A program made the position numbers and the translations under genes. Source: Klebsiella pneumoniae (GTDB taxonomy: Bacteria > Myxococcota_A > UBA9042). Taken from it: 64,000 bases of DNA. The stretch's first letter is position 1. Every line of letters begins with the position of its first letter. Below the pieces are notes generated by a model. The model did not search any database. It was not told the DNA's origin and was given only the letters and a program-made list of their open reading frames with translations. Positions 9,795-19,055 of the stretch are shown here, one piece after another. The stretch is taken from the NCBI GenBank assembly GCA_945889325.1, contig CAMDBH010000011.1, forward strand, positions 1-64,000, read 5' to 3'.

Positions 9795-9823
9795 TTGCCG
9801 CGAGTGTGGACTTCCGTTACACT
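9795..9823 (+). promoter_or_regulatory. Candidate sigma70 promoter of the polysaccharide operon
   Basis: TTGCCG (9795-9800), a 17-base spacer, then TACACT (9818-9823), 40 bases before the SDR start. It is the only recognisable promoter ahead of six tightly packed glycan genes. Confidence 0.5.
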
Positions 9824-9863
9824 TTCGCGCCCTCGCCCTGGTCGCGTTGCGGCAAGGAGTTCA

Positions 9864-10613
9864 ATGTCCGCAGCTTTACAGCGAATTGTGATAGTCGGCG
9901 CCTCTTCCGGCATTGGCGAAGCGTTGGCGATCGAAATGGCGGTGCCCGGGCGCTCAATCGGCCTAATTGCCCGTCGGCAAACGGAGTTGGAAGCGGTAGC
10001 GGCAAAAGTGCGCGCCAAAGGCGCCGTAGCCGTCGTTGATGTGTCCGATGCCTCTGATATTGTTGCAGTAGAACAGAGTTGGAGCCGAATTTCCGCAGCG
10101 CTGGGCGGTGTCGATGCCATCGTCTATTCATCCGGCGCGATGGCGGACGTTGGCCCCGATGAGTTCAGCAGCGACAAAGACAAATGGATGATTGAAGTCA
10201 ATGTCATAGGCGCCATGTCTTGGCTCAATTGCGCGGCGCGCGGCTTTAGTGCCCAAGGTCACGGCACGATTTGCGGCATCGGTTCGGTCGCGGGCGACCG
10301 CGGGCGCAGGCCCAACCCCGCGTACGGCGCGAGCAAGGCGGCATTGCACAGCTTCTTGGAATCACTGCGCAATCGCCTGACCCACCGCGGCATTCGCGTG
10401 GTGACGATCAAACCCGGGCCGGTCGCGACGCCGATGACCGCCCATTTGCCGGAAAAGCCGCCGTTTTTGATCGATGCGCCCACGGCCGCCAAACGCATCG
10501 CCAAAGCAATCGAAAATGGCGAGCATACCGTCTATGTGCCCGGCATTTGGCGTTTCATCATGCTGGCGATGCGCTGCACGCCGAGCTTCCTGTTCGTGAA
10601 ATTCACCAAATGA
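9864..10613 (+). CDS. Short-chain dehydrogenase, DprE2-like
   Basis: Rossmann-fold NAD(P)-dependent SDR. The cofactor loop GASSGIG is at residues 12-18, and the catalytic set is Ser141 and Tyr154-x3-Lys158 (PAYGASKAALHSF). The start is set by AAGGAG at 9854-9859. The gene overlaps the next, a DprE1-like oxidase, by ATGA. In mycobacteria that pair epimerises polyprenylphospho-ribose to arabinose: DprE1 oxidises C2 and DprE2 reduces the keto intermediate. By this context it would be the 2-keto-sugar reductase of a lipid-linked sugar epimerase. The SDR family alone would not justify this, so substrate is inferred. Confidence 0.8.
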   Translation: MSAALQRIVIVGASSGIGEALAIEMAVPGRSIGLIARRQTELEAVAAKVRAKGAVAVVDVSDASDIVAVEQSWSRISAALGGVDAIVYSSGAMADVGPDEFSSDKDKWMIEVNVIGAMSWLNCAARGFSAQGHGTICGIGSVAGDRGRRPNPAYGASKAALHSFLESLRNRLTHRGIRVVTIKPGPVATPMTAHLPEKPPFLIDAPTAAKRIAKAIENGEHTVYVPGIWRFIMLAMRCTPSFLFVKFTK

Positions 10614-12061
10614 GCCACGCGAGCGCTGAACTGCAACTGCCGCCGTCGCAAGAGAAAGTGCTCGGCTGGGGCATGTCGGTTGGCGGCAAGGCGCAGGTTT
10701 TGCGGCCCAATTCGATCGAGCAGATTCAACAAGCGCTGGCATTTGCCAAGACCAATCAGCTCAAGGTCGCGTTGCGTGGCGCTGGCTGTTCTTACGGCGA
10801 CGCCTCTTGCGGCAACGGCAAACTGGTGGTCGATCTGTCGCTGTACAATCGCATTTTGCATTTTTCCAAGGATTCTGGGGTGATTCGCGTCCAAGCGGGT
10901 GCGCGCATTCGCGACATTTGGCATTTGACAGTCAGCCAAGGTTGGTGGCCGCCAGTGGTGTCAGGCACGATGGAGCCCACGCTTGGCGGTGCATTAGCCA
11001 TGAATATTCATGGCAAAAATGCCTATTGTGTTGGGCCGATCGGTGAACACGTGCGGGGCATCAAGGTGCTGACGGTCGCTGGCGAGCTGCGCGAATTGAC
11101 ACCCGAGGGCGATTCAGAACTTTTCCATGCGATCATCGGCGGTTTTGGCGAATTGGCCGTGATTGTGGAAGTTGAATTGCAACTCAAGCACGTCTACTCC
11201 GGCTTGCTGCAAGTCCACAGTTTGGTCGGCGACAAGCTGAGTCAATTGTTTGAAATATTTGAACAATGGCAGCACAGGTCCGACTACCTCGTCGGCTGGG
11301 TCGATGGCTTTGCCAGCGGCGAGCAAACCGGACGCGGGCAGGTTCATGTCGCACACCAGCTCAAGCCCGGCGATGATCCGCAACCAGATCAAACGCTTGC
11401 ACTGAAAAACCAGGAGTTGCCATCGCGGCTGTTTGGCGTAATTCCCAAAAGTTGGATGTGGCTGTTTTTGCGCCCCGTCGCCCACAACTTTGGCATGAGG
11501 CTGCTCAATATCGCCAAGTATTACAGCGCCAAGTTGCTGGCCCACGACAAGTTTTACCGCCAAAGTCACGCGGCTTTTCATTTCTTGCTCGACTATGTGC
11601 CCAATTGGAAATTCATCTACAAGCCGTCGGGGCTGATTCAGCACCAGTGCTTTGTGCCAAAAGACAAGGCGCTGCAGGTATTTATACAGATTTTGCAGCT
11701 CGAGCAACAGCGCGGCATGCCGACTTGGCTGGCGGTGCTCAAGCGCCACCGCGCCGACAATTTTTTGCTCACGCACGGTTTGGATGGTTATTCGCTGGCG
11801 CAGGATTTCAAGGTGACGGCGGCCAACCGCGCAAAATTGTGGGCGATGTGCCACGACATCGACCAGATCGTCACAGCCGCTGGCGGCCGTTTTTATTTCG
11901 CCAAGGACGCCACGCTGCGGCCTGAATCGTTTGTTGCAGCGATGCCTTTGGAAAATATACAAAAATTCGCGGAGTTGCGCCACGCGCTTGATCCAGACGG
12001 CCTGCTGGCCACCGACCTGTACGATCGGACGGTCGCGCCCGCACTGCGCGCGGTGCAGTAG
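10610..12061 (+). CDS. FAD-linked oxidase, DprE1-like (VAO family)
   Basis: VAO-type flavoprotein. The FAD-binding half has RGAGCSYGD (residues 56-64) and a NIHGKN element (His134), which resembles the GRGLARSYGD and DIHGKN elements of mycobacterial DprE1. The C-terminal FAKD (Lys432) matches the catalytic AKD region. The site of the drug-reactive cysteine (NICVDF in DprE1, from memory) reads SLAQDF here, so that Cys is absent. 483 residues against 461 for DprE1. It probably oxidises a polyprenylphospho-pentose, with the overlapping SDR reducing the product. The start is the ATG within the ATGA overlap; the much longer open frame from 10271 runs inside the SDR gene. A sugar-lactone oxidase is the alternative. 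Confidence 0.8.
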   Translation: MSHASAELQLPPSQEKVLGWGMSVGGKAQVLRPNSIEQIQQALAFAKTNQLKVALRGAGCSYGDASCGNGKLVVDLSLYNRILHFSKDSGVIRVQAGARIRDIWHLTVSQGWWPPVVSGTMEPTLGGALAMNIHGKNAYCVGPIGEHVRGIKVLTVAGELRELTPEGDSELFHAIIGGFGELAVIVEVELQLKHVYSGLLQVHSLVGDKLSQLFEIFEQWQHRSDYLVGWVDGFASGEQTGRGQVHVAHQLKPGDDPQPDQTLALKNQELPSRLFGVIPKSWMWLFLRPVAHNFGMRLLNIAKYYSAKLLAHDKFYRQSHAAFHFLLDYVPNWKFIYKPSGLIQHQCFVPKDKALQVFIQILQLEQQRGMPTWLAVLKRHRADNFLLTHGLDGYSLAQDFKVTAANRAKLWAMCHDIDQIVTAAGGRFYFAKDATLRPESFVAAMPLENIQKFAELRHALDPDGLLATDLYDRTVAPALRAVQ

Positions 12062-12064
12062 CCG

Positions 12065-13237
12065 ATGGCCCAAAAAGCGCAGCATAAACCATGGGATCAA
12101 CTGCGCGTAGCGCTGATTCACGATTGGCTGGTCACATTGCGCGGAGGTGAGCGCGTGCTCGACGCCCTGTGCGAAATGTTTCCGACGGCGACCGTGCATA
12201 CGCTGGTTCGCGTGCCCGGCGTGGCCACGCCGCGCATCGAGGCCATGCGGCATATCACTAGTTTTGCCAATGACTTGCCGCTCGCTCAAACCAAACACCG
12301 CTGGCTGCTGCCCCTGTATCCGATGGCGATTGAAGCGTTGGATCTCAGCGAGTTCGATCTCGTCGTGTCTTCAAGCCACTGCGTCGCCAAGTCGGTGATT
12401 GCCCCCGCCGGCGCCATTCACGTGTGCTATTGTCACACACCGATGCGCTATGCTTGGGATCGCACAGCGGATTATGTCACCGGCAGCCATCCCTTGCTGC
12501 GGGCTGCTTTGCCGTTGCTGACCTATGCGGCGACCTGGCTGCGGCAATGGGACTTGGCAACCGCAAACCGCGCCGATGTCTATGTCGCCAACAGTGAAAA
12601 CACCCGCGGCAAAATTGCGCAATTTTATCACCGCGATGCTCTAGTTGTGCTGCCACCCGTTGAATGCGAGCGTTTTGAAAATACACAGCAACTGCCGCCA
12701 GAGGAGCGCTACGATTTGGTGTTGGGCGGCCTTGTGCCCTACAAGCGGGTGGATTTGGCGGTGGAGGCGTGGCGCGACTGGCCGGATCGCCAACTGATGA
12801 TCGTCGGCGATGGGCCCGAACGCCTGCGGCTGCAAAAGACGGCGCCGCGCAACGTGCAATTTGTCGGCCGCGTCGCCGAAACCGATCTGGCCCGTTGGTA
12901 CAGCGGTGCGCGGATGCTTGTGTTTCCCGGCGAGGAAGATTTTGGTATTGTGCCGCTTGAAGCGCAGGCTGCCGGTGTGCCGGTTGTGGCGTTTGGCTGC
13001 GGCGGCGCCTTGGAAAGCGTCGTCGATGGCAAGACCGGCGTGTTTTTTGCGGATTGCACGGTCACCGCGTTGCGCGAGGCTGTGCTGCGTTTGGATGTTC
13101 TGGCGATCGCGCCGCAAACCTGCCGCGATCACGCGCGAAAGTTCGATCGACAGGCTTTTCTGTCGGCGATGAAACACGCGATCGAGTTGGCAATCCGCCA
13201 AGCGCCGCCGATGCGACGAACACGGTTGGCCGTGTAA
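12065..13237 (+). CDS. GT4-family glycosyltransferase
   Basis: GT-B glycosyltransferase of the mannosyltransferase-like GT4 group. N domain: VALIHDWLVTLRGGERVL, with the loop that binds the acceptor. Then come the HTPMRYAWD element typical of WbaZ-like enzymes, and a C domain with VPYKRVDLAVEAW and the donor motif EEDFGIVPLEAQ (E-x7-E). 390 residues is standard. It starts four bases after the oxidase stop, so is translationally linked; the RBS is weak. It should add a sugar to the lipid-linked repeat unit that the following sugar transferase initiates. Donor and linkage cannot be read. Confidence 0.88.
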   Translation: MAQKAQHKPWDQLRVALIHDWLVTLRGGERVLDALCEMFPTATVHTLVRVPGVATPRIEAMRHITSFANDLPLAQTKHRWLLPLYPMAIEALDLSEFDLVVSSSHCVAKSVIAPAGAIHVCYCHTPMRYAWDRTADYVTGSHPLLRAALPLLTYAATWLRQWDLATANRADVYVANSENTRGKIAQFYHRDALVVLPPVECERFENTQQLPPEERYDLVLGGLVPYKRVDLAVEAWRDWPDRQLMIVGDGPERLRLQKTAPRNVQFVGRVAETDLARWYSGARMLVFPGEEDFGIVPLEAQAAGVPVVAFGCGGALESVVDGKTGVFFADCTVTALREAVLRLDVLAIAPQTCRDHARKFDRQAFLSAMKHAIELAIRQAPPMRRTRLAV

Positions 13238-13289
13238 TTGCGGCGTTATATTGGGCTAATTGCAGCGGTTTGTTGGGAGGCAAGGGTTC

Positions 13290-14075
13290 ATGGGTAGGGC
13301 GCAACGACAACCTTCACCCAATGCGGTCCCGCTGGCAGCGGGCGTGCACGTGCCGTTGCGCGCAGCAGAAATCCCCCAAGCATCGGAGGCGTTGCCCGAT
13401 CAGCACGATCAGGACAAAGCCGGACCTTCCAAACAAGTGGCTGTGAGTGAAACGGTCCACGAGCCGATTTATCAACCGCCCAATGAAAAAATTGCGCCCA
13501 AACACCTGCAGTGGATGGCAAAACGCCTGTTTGACCTGTCCTTTGGCGCTGCCTCGCTGGTTGCCGGCGCGCCGCTGCTGGCGGTTATCGCGGTGGCGAT
13601 CAAGTTCGACAGCCAAGGGCCCGTTTTCTACCGCCAAACACGGGTAGGCAAGGGCGGCAAGACCTTCAAAGTGTTCAAATTTCGCTCGATGTACACCGAC
13701 GCGGAAAAAAACGGCCCGCAATGGGCGCGCAATTTCGATGCGCGGGTGACCCGCGTTGGCGGCTTGCTGCGTCGGACCAGTTTGGACGAATTGCCGCAAA
13801 TTTTCAATATATTAGCCGGCGATATGAGTTGGATCGGGCCGCGGCCGGAGCGGCCGGTGTTCGTCGCGCGCTTCCGGCAGCAATTCGAAAATTACGATTT
13901 GCGCCACACCGTGCGCCCCGGCTTGTCGGGTTGGGCGCAAGTCAATGGCCTGCGCGGCAATGTATCCATTGCCCAACGCACGGTGTACGACTTGCATTAC
14001 GTGCGAAATTTTTCGTTGGCCATGGATTTGAAGATTTTTTTGCGCACCTTTGCAGCCGTGGTTGCAGGCGAGTAG
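13290..14075 (+). CDS. Polyprenyl-phosphate sugar-1-phosphate transferase (ExoY/PglC type)
   Basis: Initiates repeat-unit synthesis by placing a sugar-1-phosphate on undecaprenyl phosphate. It has a single N-terminal membrane segment (residues about 86-106) ahead of the bacterial sugar transferase domain. KFRSMYTDAE, RRTSLDELPQIFNILAGDM, WIGPRPE and RPGLSGWAQV are all diagnostic. The small monotopic core lacks the four extra membrane spans of WbaP/WcaJ. The N-terminal 75 residues are a polar, Pro/Gln-rich extension unlike the usual short start. The start is set by GGGAGG at 13275-13280. Second half of the glycan operon. Confidence 0.92.
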   Translation: MGRAQRQPSPNAVPLAAGVHVPLRAAEIPQASEALPDQHDQDKAGPSKQVAVSETVHEPIYQPPNEKIAPKHLQWMAKRLFDLSFGAASLVAGAPLLAVIAVAIKFDSQGPVFYRQTRVGKGGKTFKVFKFRSMYTDAEKNGPQWARNFDARVTRVGGLLRRTSLDELPQIFNILAGDMSWIGPRPERPVFVARFRQQFENYDLRHTVRPGLSGWAQVNGLRGNVSIAQRTVYDLHYVRNFSLAMDLKIFLRTFAAVVAGE

Positions 14076-14116
14076 GCTAGCCCCGCCCCGATCCCCACCG
14101 CGGCCGCAGGTAGCCC

Positions 14117-15484
14117 GTGTTCGCCGACCGCATTCGCCAAAATATCGGCTGGAAGACGATCGGCATTGTCATTGAGAAAAGCTTGCGCTTTCTCATGGTT
14201 GCCCTCATCACCCGCTCGCTTGGCCCTAAGATGTACGGCCAGTACACGTACGCCGTGGCGTTGGCGCTTTTGTGCGTGCAAATCACGGACATGGGGCTGG
14301 GGCTGTTTCTGGCGCGCGAGGTTTCGCGCCATGAAGTGCCGCCCGCCAAGCTCATCGGCCACGTTTTCACGCTGCGCGCCGTCCTCGCGCTGGGCTACAT
14401 CCTGCTGATGGGCGTGTTGACGTGGTGGCATTTCGTCGATCCGCAACTGCGCGCTAGCGTTACGTTTCACCCGCGGCCTGGCCACTTGGGCTGGACGGTG
14501 GCGCTGGCGGGGCTAGCGGGCCTCGCGACCTCGACGATCGAAGGAATCTGGCAAGTATTTCGCGGCATTCAACGCATGGATCTGGAGGCGCGATCGGGCA
14601 CCTTCTTCGCTTTTTCCCAACTGGGCTGCGTCATGTTGGGTCTTTGGGGCTTGCAGACCATGCCCGTGATTGCCGGCGACAAGGGCGCAGTGATGGTGCT
14701 GATTGCCGGCGCCATGCTCGTTTCGGGCCTGATGGGGCTGCTGTACACCGTGTTCTTGCTTTTGCGGGTTGTGACACCGCAATTTGGTTGGTCGCGCGAG
14801 ATGGTCCGGCGTTTCGCCCGTGAAGTGTTGCCGTTGGGGGTGGCGATTGTTGCCAGCCTCATTTATTTCAAGATCGATGTGCCAATGCTGCGCATGTTGC
14901 GCGGCGACACCGAAGTCGGGCTGTACAATGCTGCCTACAAATTTCTTGAAAACATGAGTGTCATTCCGGCCATTCTGCTTGCGGCGACTTTTCCAGCGCT
15001 CAGTCACACCGTCGAATTCGATCCCCAAGCCGCCCAGCGTTTACACAAAAACACCCTTCGCGTTCTGTTGGTTGCGGCGCTTATTGGTTCGGTTGCCTTT
15101 CTGACATTGCCCGCGTTGATGATAGGTATTCTCAACGGTCCGGAGTACGCGGGAGCGGTGCCGGTGCTGCGGGCTCTCGCGCCGTCGGTGTTTCTAACAT
15201 TTATCAATTACTTAGAGACGCACATGCTGGTCGCATTGGGCCTAGTCAAAGCGCAGATGGCGTTTGCGATGGCGCTGATTTTGGTCAACGTGCTGGCCAA
15301 TTTTGCTTTGATTCCGCAGTACGGCGGTGTGGGTGCGGCACTAGCGACCGCGTTGACTGAAGTTGTGTTGCTCGGCTTTTGCGCGCCGATGGTGCACCGC
15401 GAATTGCGCAAACGCATCGCCGAACACGCGCTTTTGCCGCAAAATCAACAACTATCCGATAGCGACCAGCCGGTGCCGCAGTGA
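14117..15484 (+). CDS. Polysaccharide flippase (Wzx/MATE-like)
   Basis: Integral membrane protein with 12-14 predicted spans, beginning with the amphipathic element seen in oligosaccharide flippases (IGIVIEKSLRFLMVALITRSLGP). The motif GPKMYGQYTYAVALA fits the family pattern G-x-x-x-[YF]G. It moves the undecaprenyl-linked repeat unit from the inner to the outer leaflet. GTG start. It overlaps the next gene by four bases (GTGA), so the two are co-translated. 455 residues is normal. Specificity unknown. Confidence 0.88.
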   Translation: MFADRIRQNIGWKTIGIVIEKSLRFLMVALITRSLGPKMYGQYTYAVALALLCVQITDMGLGLFLAREVSRHEVPPAKLIGHVFTLRAVLALGYILLMGVLTWWHFVDPQLRASVTFHPRPGHLGWTVALAGLAGLATSTIEGIWQVFRGIQRMDLEARSGTFFAFSQLGCVMLGLWGLQTMPVIAGDKGAVMVLIAGAMLVSGLMGLLYTVFLLLRVVTPQFGWSREMVRRFAREVLPLGVAIVASLIYFKIDVPMLRMLRGDTEVGLYNAAYKFLENMSVIPAILLAATFPALSHTVEFDPQAAQRLHKNTLRVLLVAALIGSVAFLTLPALMIGILNGPEYAGAVPVLRALAPSVFLTFINYLETHMLVALGLVKAQMAFAMALILVNVLANFALIPQYGGVGAALATALTEVVLLGFCAPMVHRELRKRIAEHALLPQNQQLSDSDQPVPQ

Positions 15485-17220
15485 CCACTGCCGCGCGCAG
15501 CGCCTGGATCGCGGCCGCTGGGTGGGCGATGGCCGGCGTGATCGCGTTTGGTCCTTGGGAGTTCCGCGAAGGTATCGGATTTTTGCACCTGCAACTGTCG
15601 CTGCCTGAATTGCTCGCGGCGTTTGCGGTCTGCGTCGCTGGCGTCGCGATGCTGCTCAATTTGCCCAATGTGCTAGGCCAGATTCGACAAAATCGAATGC
15701 TTTACATGGCTTTGTGCGCTTGGGCCTTGGTGCATTTGGCCAGCGTTTTTTCGACGCCAGCGGATCGCGGCCTCGTGCTAAAATTCGCATTGCGCGTGAC
15801 CGGTGGTGTGGTGCTGGCCGCTGTGGCGTGCACGTTTGCGCCCCAACCGCGCTTTCGCCAAGCCTTTTCCCTAGGAATACTCACAAGTCTCGGCCTGATT
15901 TCACTGCTTGGCGCGTTAGAGCGCATCGTTGGCCGCGATTTCGAGCGATTTTTGAAACTTTTCCGCGACGAACCGACCTGGATGCTCGGTGAGCAGCGCT
16001 TGTCGACAGTATTTTATCACGCAAATACCTGCGCCGTTTTTTTTGAGCTGACCGCGCCTTTTTTGATCGTCGCCGCCGCCAGCGATCGTTTGTCCAAGCC
16101 GTTGCGCGGTTTGGCGGTTGCCGGTTTGACGGGCGTTGCCGTGTTGTTGAGCCTGACCTACTCCCGCGCCGGCCTGATTTCAGCGGTGTCCGGTGCGTTG
16201 GTGCTGCTGGTTGCGTCGCAACTCGGGCGCAAAAGGCCGATTCTCACTGCACTTTCATTTTTTTACATCGCAACAGTCGTCGGCGCCTATGTGACAAACC
16301 CCGACATGCGCGCCCGCGTCGGCCTGACTGAACGCAGCTACCGCGCCGAATACACTTTTGAGGCGCCTTGCGCCGGCTATGGCGGACAAACGGTGGCTGT
16401 GCCATTGGAAGTGCACAACCGCGGCGAATGGGCTCTGTCCAACCGCCAAGCCCCGGGCCTGCTGATGCACATTTGGATGACGCCGGAGGGTAAACGTCTT
16501 GCAATCAAATGGAATTATGAACTGTTGCCTGACATGCCGCAGCGCTCGCGCGTACATCTGAAGGTGCCGGTGCGTTTGCCGCGCAAACCGGGTGTGTACG
16601 TGCTGGCGGTGGACATCATGCGCGACGAAGTCCTGCGCATCAGCGAATTGGGAAATTCTATCGCGTGGTTGCGCTGTACGAGTGCGCCTGACGGCACGGA
16701 TTTGGCGCCGCTGCTCGCCGTCGGACCCAGCCGCACGGCCCCCGATCAAGCGGACGAAGTCATCAGCAGCCGTCACTTGGAGTTGGAGCGGCGAAATTAT
16801 TGGCGTGCGGCGCTGCTGCTTTGGGAACGGCGCATGCTTTTTGGTTGGGGCGACGATCGCTTTCGACTGAGCTACCGCGAATACGTGCCGTTTGAAGGCT
16901 ACGACCCAAGGGCGCGCGCTCATTCCGTACTTGCTGAAACCGCAGCTGATTTGGGCCTGGTGGGCCTGGCCGTGCTGTTGTTCTTCGTTTTCGTCGTCGC
17001 GCGGCGCGGCTTGGTCGTGATCAAGCGCGGTTGGTTGCCCGAAAATGGTCCGGGGATTGCCGCGGCTGCGGGCTTGGCAGGACTTGCTGTGCACAGTCAG
17101 GTCGACTACTTTTTGGCCTATACCCAAGTCACTGTCATTCTCTGGCCGATGATCGGCCTGCTGTGCGGTGCGAACGTGGCGCAAACTTCACAAAATCAGA
17201 CAGAAAAACATGGAGTTTGA
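15481..17220 (+). CDS. O-antigen ligase/polymerase-like protein with inserted beta-rich domain
   Basis: Polytopic WaaL/Wzy_C-type protein that joins or polymerises lipid-linked glycan on the periplasmic side. The family core is visible: [18 protein letters not shown] (about 227-244), the periplasmic region ending [21 protein letters not shown] (two pieces of the Wzy_C pattern, about 437-457), then [17 protein letters not shown]. Between them, residues about 288-400 form an extra soluble domain with strand-like alternation and a conserved pair of Cys, of immunoglobulin or CARDB character ([27 protein letters not shown]). This makes the periplasmic loop far larger than usual. GTG start overlapping the flippase stop. 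Confidence 0.83.
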   Translation: MTTAARSAWIAAAGWAMAGVIAFGPWEFREGIGFLHLQLSLPELLAAFAVCVAGVAMLLNLPNVLGQIRQNRMLYMALCAWALVHLASVFSTPADRGLVLKFALRVTGGVVLAAVACTFAPQPRFRQAFSLGILTSLGLISLLGALERIVGRDFERFLKLFRDEPTWMLGEQRLSTVFYHANTCAVFFELTAPFLIVAAASDRLSKPLRGLAVAGLTGVAVLLSLTYSRAGLISAVSGALVLLVASQLGRKRPILTALSFFYIATVVGAYVTNPDMRARVGLTERSYRAEYTFEAPCAGYGGQTVAVPLEVHNRGEWALSNRQAPGLLMHIWMTPEGKRLAIKWNYELLPDMPQRSRVHLKVPVRLPRKPGVYVLAVDIMRDEVLRISELGNSIAWLRCTSAPDGTDLAPLLAVGPSRTAPDQADEVISSRHLELERRNYWRAALLLWERRMLFGWGDDRFRLSYREYVPFEGYDPRARAHSVLAETAADLGLVGLAVLLFFVFVVARRGLVVIKRGWLPENGPGIAAAAGLAGLAVHSQVDYFLAYTQVTVILWPMIGLLCGANVAQTSQNQTEKHGV

Positions 17221-17434
17221 ACAAAAATTGCTGCAAATCACGCTGAACGGCGAGCGACGAACGGTGGCCAAGGGGCTTACCGTCGAACAACTGCTGTTGG
17301 ATTTGCAGATCGCGGTGTTAGGAGTAGCAGTGGAGCGCAACCGTTTGGTCGTGCGGCGGGCAGAACACGCGGCGTGTCTGCTTCAAGACGGTGATGTCGT
17401 TGAAATTGTTCAATTTGTCGGCGGCGGCCAGTAG
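17210..17434 (+). CDS. thiS: ThiS sulfur-carrier protein with one residue after the C-terminal GG
   Basis: Beta-grasp sulfur carrier for thiazole synthesis. It has the ThiS pattern [21 protein letters not shown] and [14 protein letters not shown]. The last codon before the stop is Gln, so the chain ends GGGQ instead of GG; the carboxylate that must be adenylated would first need trimming. The start lies inside the end of the ligase gene (11-base overlap), and ThiG follows 22 bases on. 74 residues is slightly over the usual 65-68. No thiF or thiO/thiH is in the window. Confidence 0.88.
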   Translation: MEFEQKLLQITLNGERRTVAKGLTVEQLLLDLQIAVLGVAVERNRLVVRRAEHAACLLQDGDVVEIVQFVGGGQ

Positions 17435-17455
17435 TCGCGCCACGGAGAAATGGGT

Positions 17456-18241
17456 ATGAGCCTCTCTCTTGGTTCGGATACTTGGCAGCTCGCTGGGCGG
17501 CACTTTCATTCGCGGTTGCTGGTCGGCACGGGAAAGTACAAAGACGTCGCGCAAAACCGCCAAGCTATTGATGAAAGTGGTGCTGAAATTGTGACGGTCG
17601 CGGTGCGCCGGATCGACTTGACGGGCAGGACTGAAAATATTCTCGACGCGATCGACCGGCAGAGACACACTCTTTTGCCTAACACTGCGGGCTGTTACAC
17701 AGCCGACGACGCGATACGCACGGCGTTGTTGGCGCGAGAAGCCGGCATGGGTGATTTTTTGAAACTTGAGGTCATCGGCGATCAAAAAACTTTGTTTCCG
17801 GACAACCAAGCGACAATTGATGCGGCCAAAATTCTTGTCAGGGAAGGATTTTTGGTTCTGCCTTATTGCACCGACGATCCGGTCGCCTGTTTGAAATTGC
17901 AGGACATCGGTTGCGTCGCGGTCATGCCGTTGGGCGCACCGATTGGCAGCGGTTTGGGCATTCGCAACCCTTACAACCTTCAGATTATTTTGGAACAAAC
18001 CAGCGTGCCCGTTTTGGTCGACGCAGGCGTCGGTACAGCGTCCGATGCCGCGATCGCGCTGGAGTTGGGCTGCACCGCGGTGTTGATGAATACAGCGATC
18101 GCGGCTGCTCGCGATCCCGTCTGCATGGCCCGCGCGATGCGCTTGGCCGTGGAGGCAGGGCGGCTGGCGTATTTGGCCGGCCGAATGGAGCGCAAGTTGT
18201 ATGCCAGCGCGTCCAGTCCGCTGGGCGGGCTCATCGCCTGA
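17456..18241 (+). CDS. thiG: Thiazole synthase ThiG
   Basis: TIM-barrel enzyme that forms thiazole phosphate from deoxyxylulose phosphate, dehydroglycine and ThiS thiocarboxylate. Signatures: [37 protein letters not shown] with the Schiff-base lysine (Lys103), [11 protein letters not shown] and [12 protein letters not shown] with the phosphate-binding glycines. Two ATGs are possible (17450 and 17456). GGAG at 17444-17447 is two bases from the first and eight from the second, so I take the second. It forms a thiamine block with thiS and the ThiE-like gene. Confidence 0.95.
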   Translation: MSLSLGSDTWQLAGRHFHSRLLVGTGKYKDVAQNRQAIDESGAEIVTVAVRRIDLTGRTENILDAIDRQRHTLLPNTAGCYTADDAIRTALLAREAGMGDFLKLEVIGDQKTLFPDNQATIDAAKILVREGFLVLPYCTDDPVACLKLQDIGCVAVMPLGAPIGSGLGIRNPYNLQIILEQTSVPVLVDAGVGTASDAAIALELGCTAVLMNTAIAAARDPVCMARAMRLAVEAGRLAYLAGRMERKLYASASSPLGGLIA

Positions 18242-18242
18242 C

Positions 18243-18917
18243 ATGATTCCGCAGCTCACCGCAATTGCTTTACAAAATCAATGGTTTGAGGGTGGCGTCC
18301 GACAGCAGTTTTGGCGCGATGCGCGGCGGTTTTGGCAAACGGCGGACACGTTTGCCTTGCGATCGTTAATTCAACTGCGCGCCCATGATCTGGCATTGGC
18401 GGATTGGCACGACGTGTTGCGATCGCGTCCCGACGATCTGCGATCGCTGCCCTTGGGCATCAGCCTGCCAGCCGTTCAAAGCACAGATTTGCGGCAAATG
18501 GCCAAAGATTTGACCGTCCATAACATCCAAGTTGTGCATTTTTCTGAACACGCCGCTGCCTTGCCCCTCGATTTGGCGGCGTTGCGTCATGCGGGGCTTG
18601 CGCTTTCTCGGTCGTGCCACGATCTGAACGGCGTGCAGGCAGCGGCCGCCGGCCATTTCACGTGGGCATGGCTGTCGCCGATTTTTTCGACGCCGTCCAA
18701 GCCGAATATTCCGGCCGTGGATCTGGAAATTCTGGCTGCCGCCGCGACCCAAATACCTAATTATATTTGCGCACTTGGTGGCATCAATGCCCAAAACGCC
18801 AATCTCGTGCTGCGGGCAGGCGCCGCAGGCGTTGTGTGCCATCGGGCGGCTTGGTCAGCGCAATGTGAAAATCTTTGCCGGACAATTGCCCGCGCGCAAG
18901 GGGCAACGGTTGCCTAA
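18243..18917 (+). CDS. ThiE/TenI-family protein (divergent thiamine phosphate synthase-like)
   Basis: TIM-barrel protein of the ThiE/TenI family. SPIFSTPSKPN corresponds to the pyrophosphate loop (usually GPxFxTxTK), and CALGGINAQNANLVLRAGAAGVV to the C-terminal phosphate-binding turn. The N-terminal Asp-rich Mg site is not clearly kept: LIQLRAHDLALADW stands where a QLR-K element is expected. It could therefore be a thiazole tautomerase (TenI) instead of the condensing enzyme. 224 residues. It starts one base after the thiG stop, so is coupled to it. Confidence 0.75.
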   Translation: MIPQLTAIALQNQWFEGGVRQQFWRDARRFWQTADTFALRSLIQLRAHDLALADWHDVLRSRPDDLRSLPLGISLPAVQSTDLRQMAKDLTVHNIQVVHFSEHAAALPLDLAALRHAGLALSRSCHDLNGVQAAAAGHFTWAWLSPIFSTPSKPNIPAVDLEILAAAATQIPNYICALGGINAQNANLVLRAGAAGVVCHRAAWSAQCENLCRTIARAQGATVA

Positions 18918-19055
18918 GACTGCCGTAAACACACCCGAAATCGACAATCGCAGCGTGCTGGGTTGACGGCAAACGCTTAGTTGCTGACTATACGCCGATC
19001 CTCGGTGCGCCGATTCCGCGGCGCCGACGGGGCCAGCGATCGACGCGGAGCGCGC

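Noticed and set aside
10271-10609. N-terminal extension of the DprE1-like oxidase
   Set aside because: It lies within the SDR gene in another frame, is very Arg-rich and lacks homology; the ATGA overlap start fits better.
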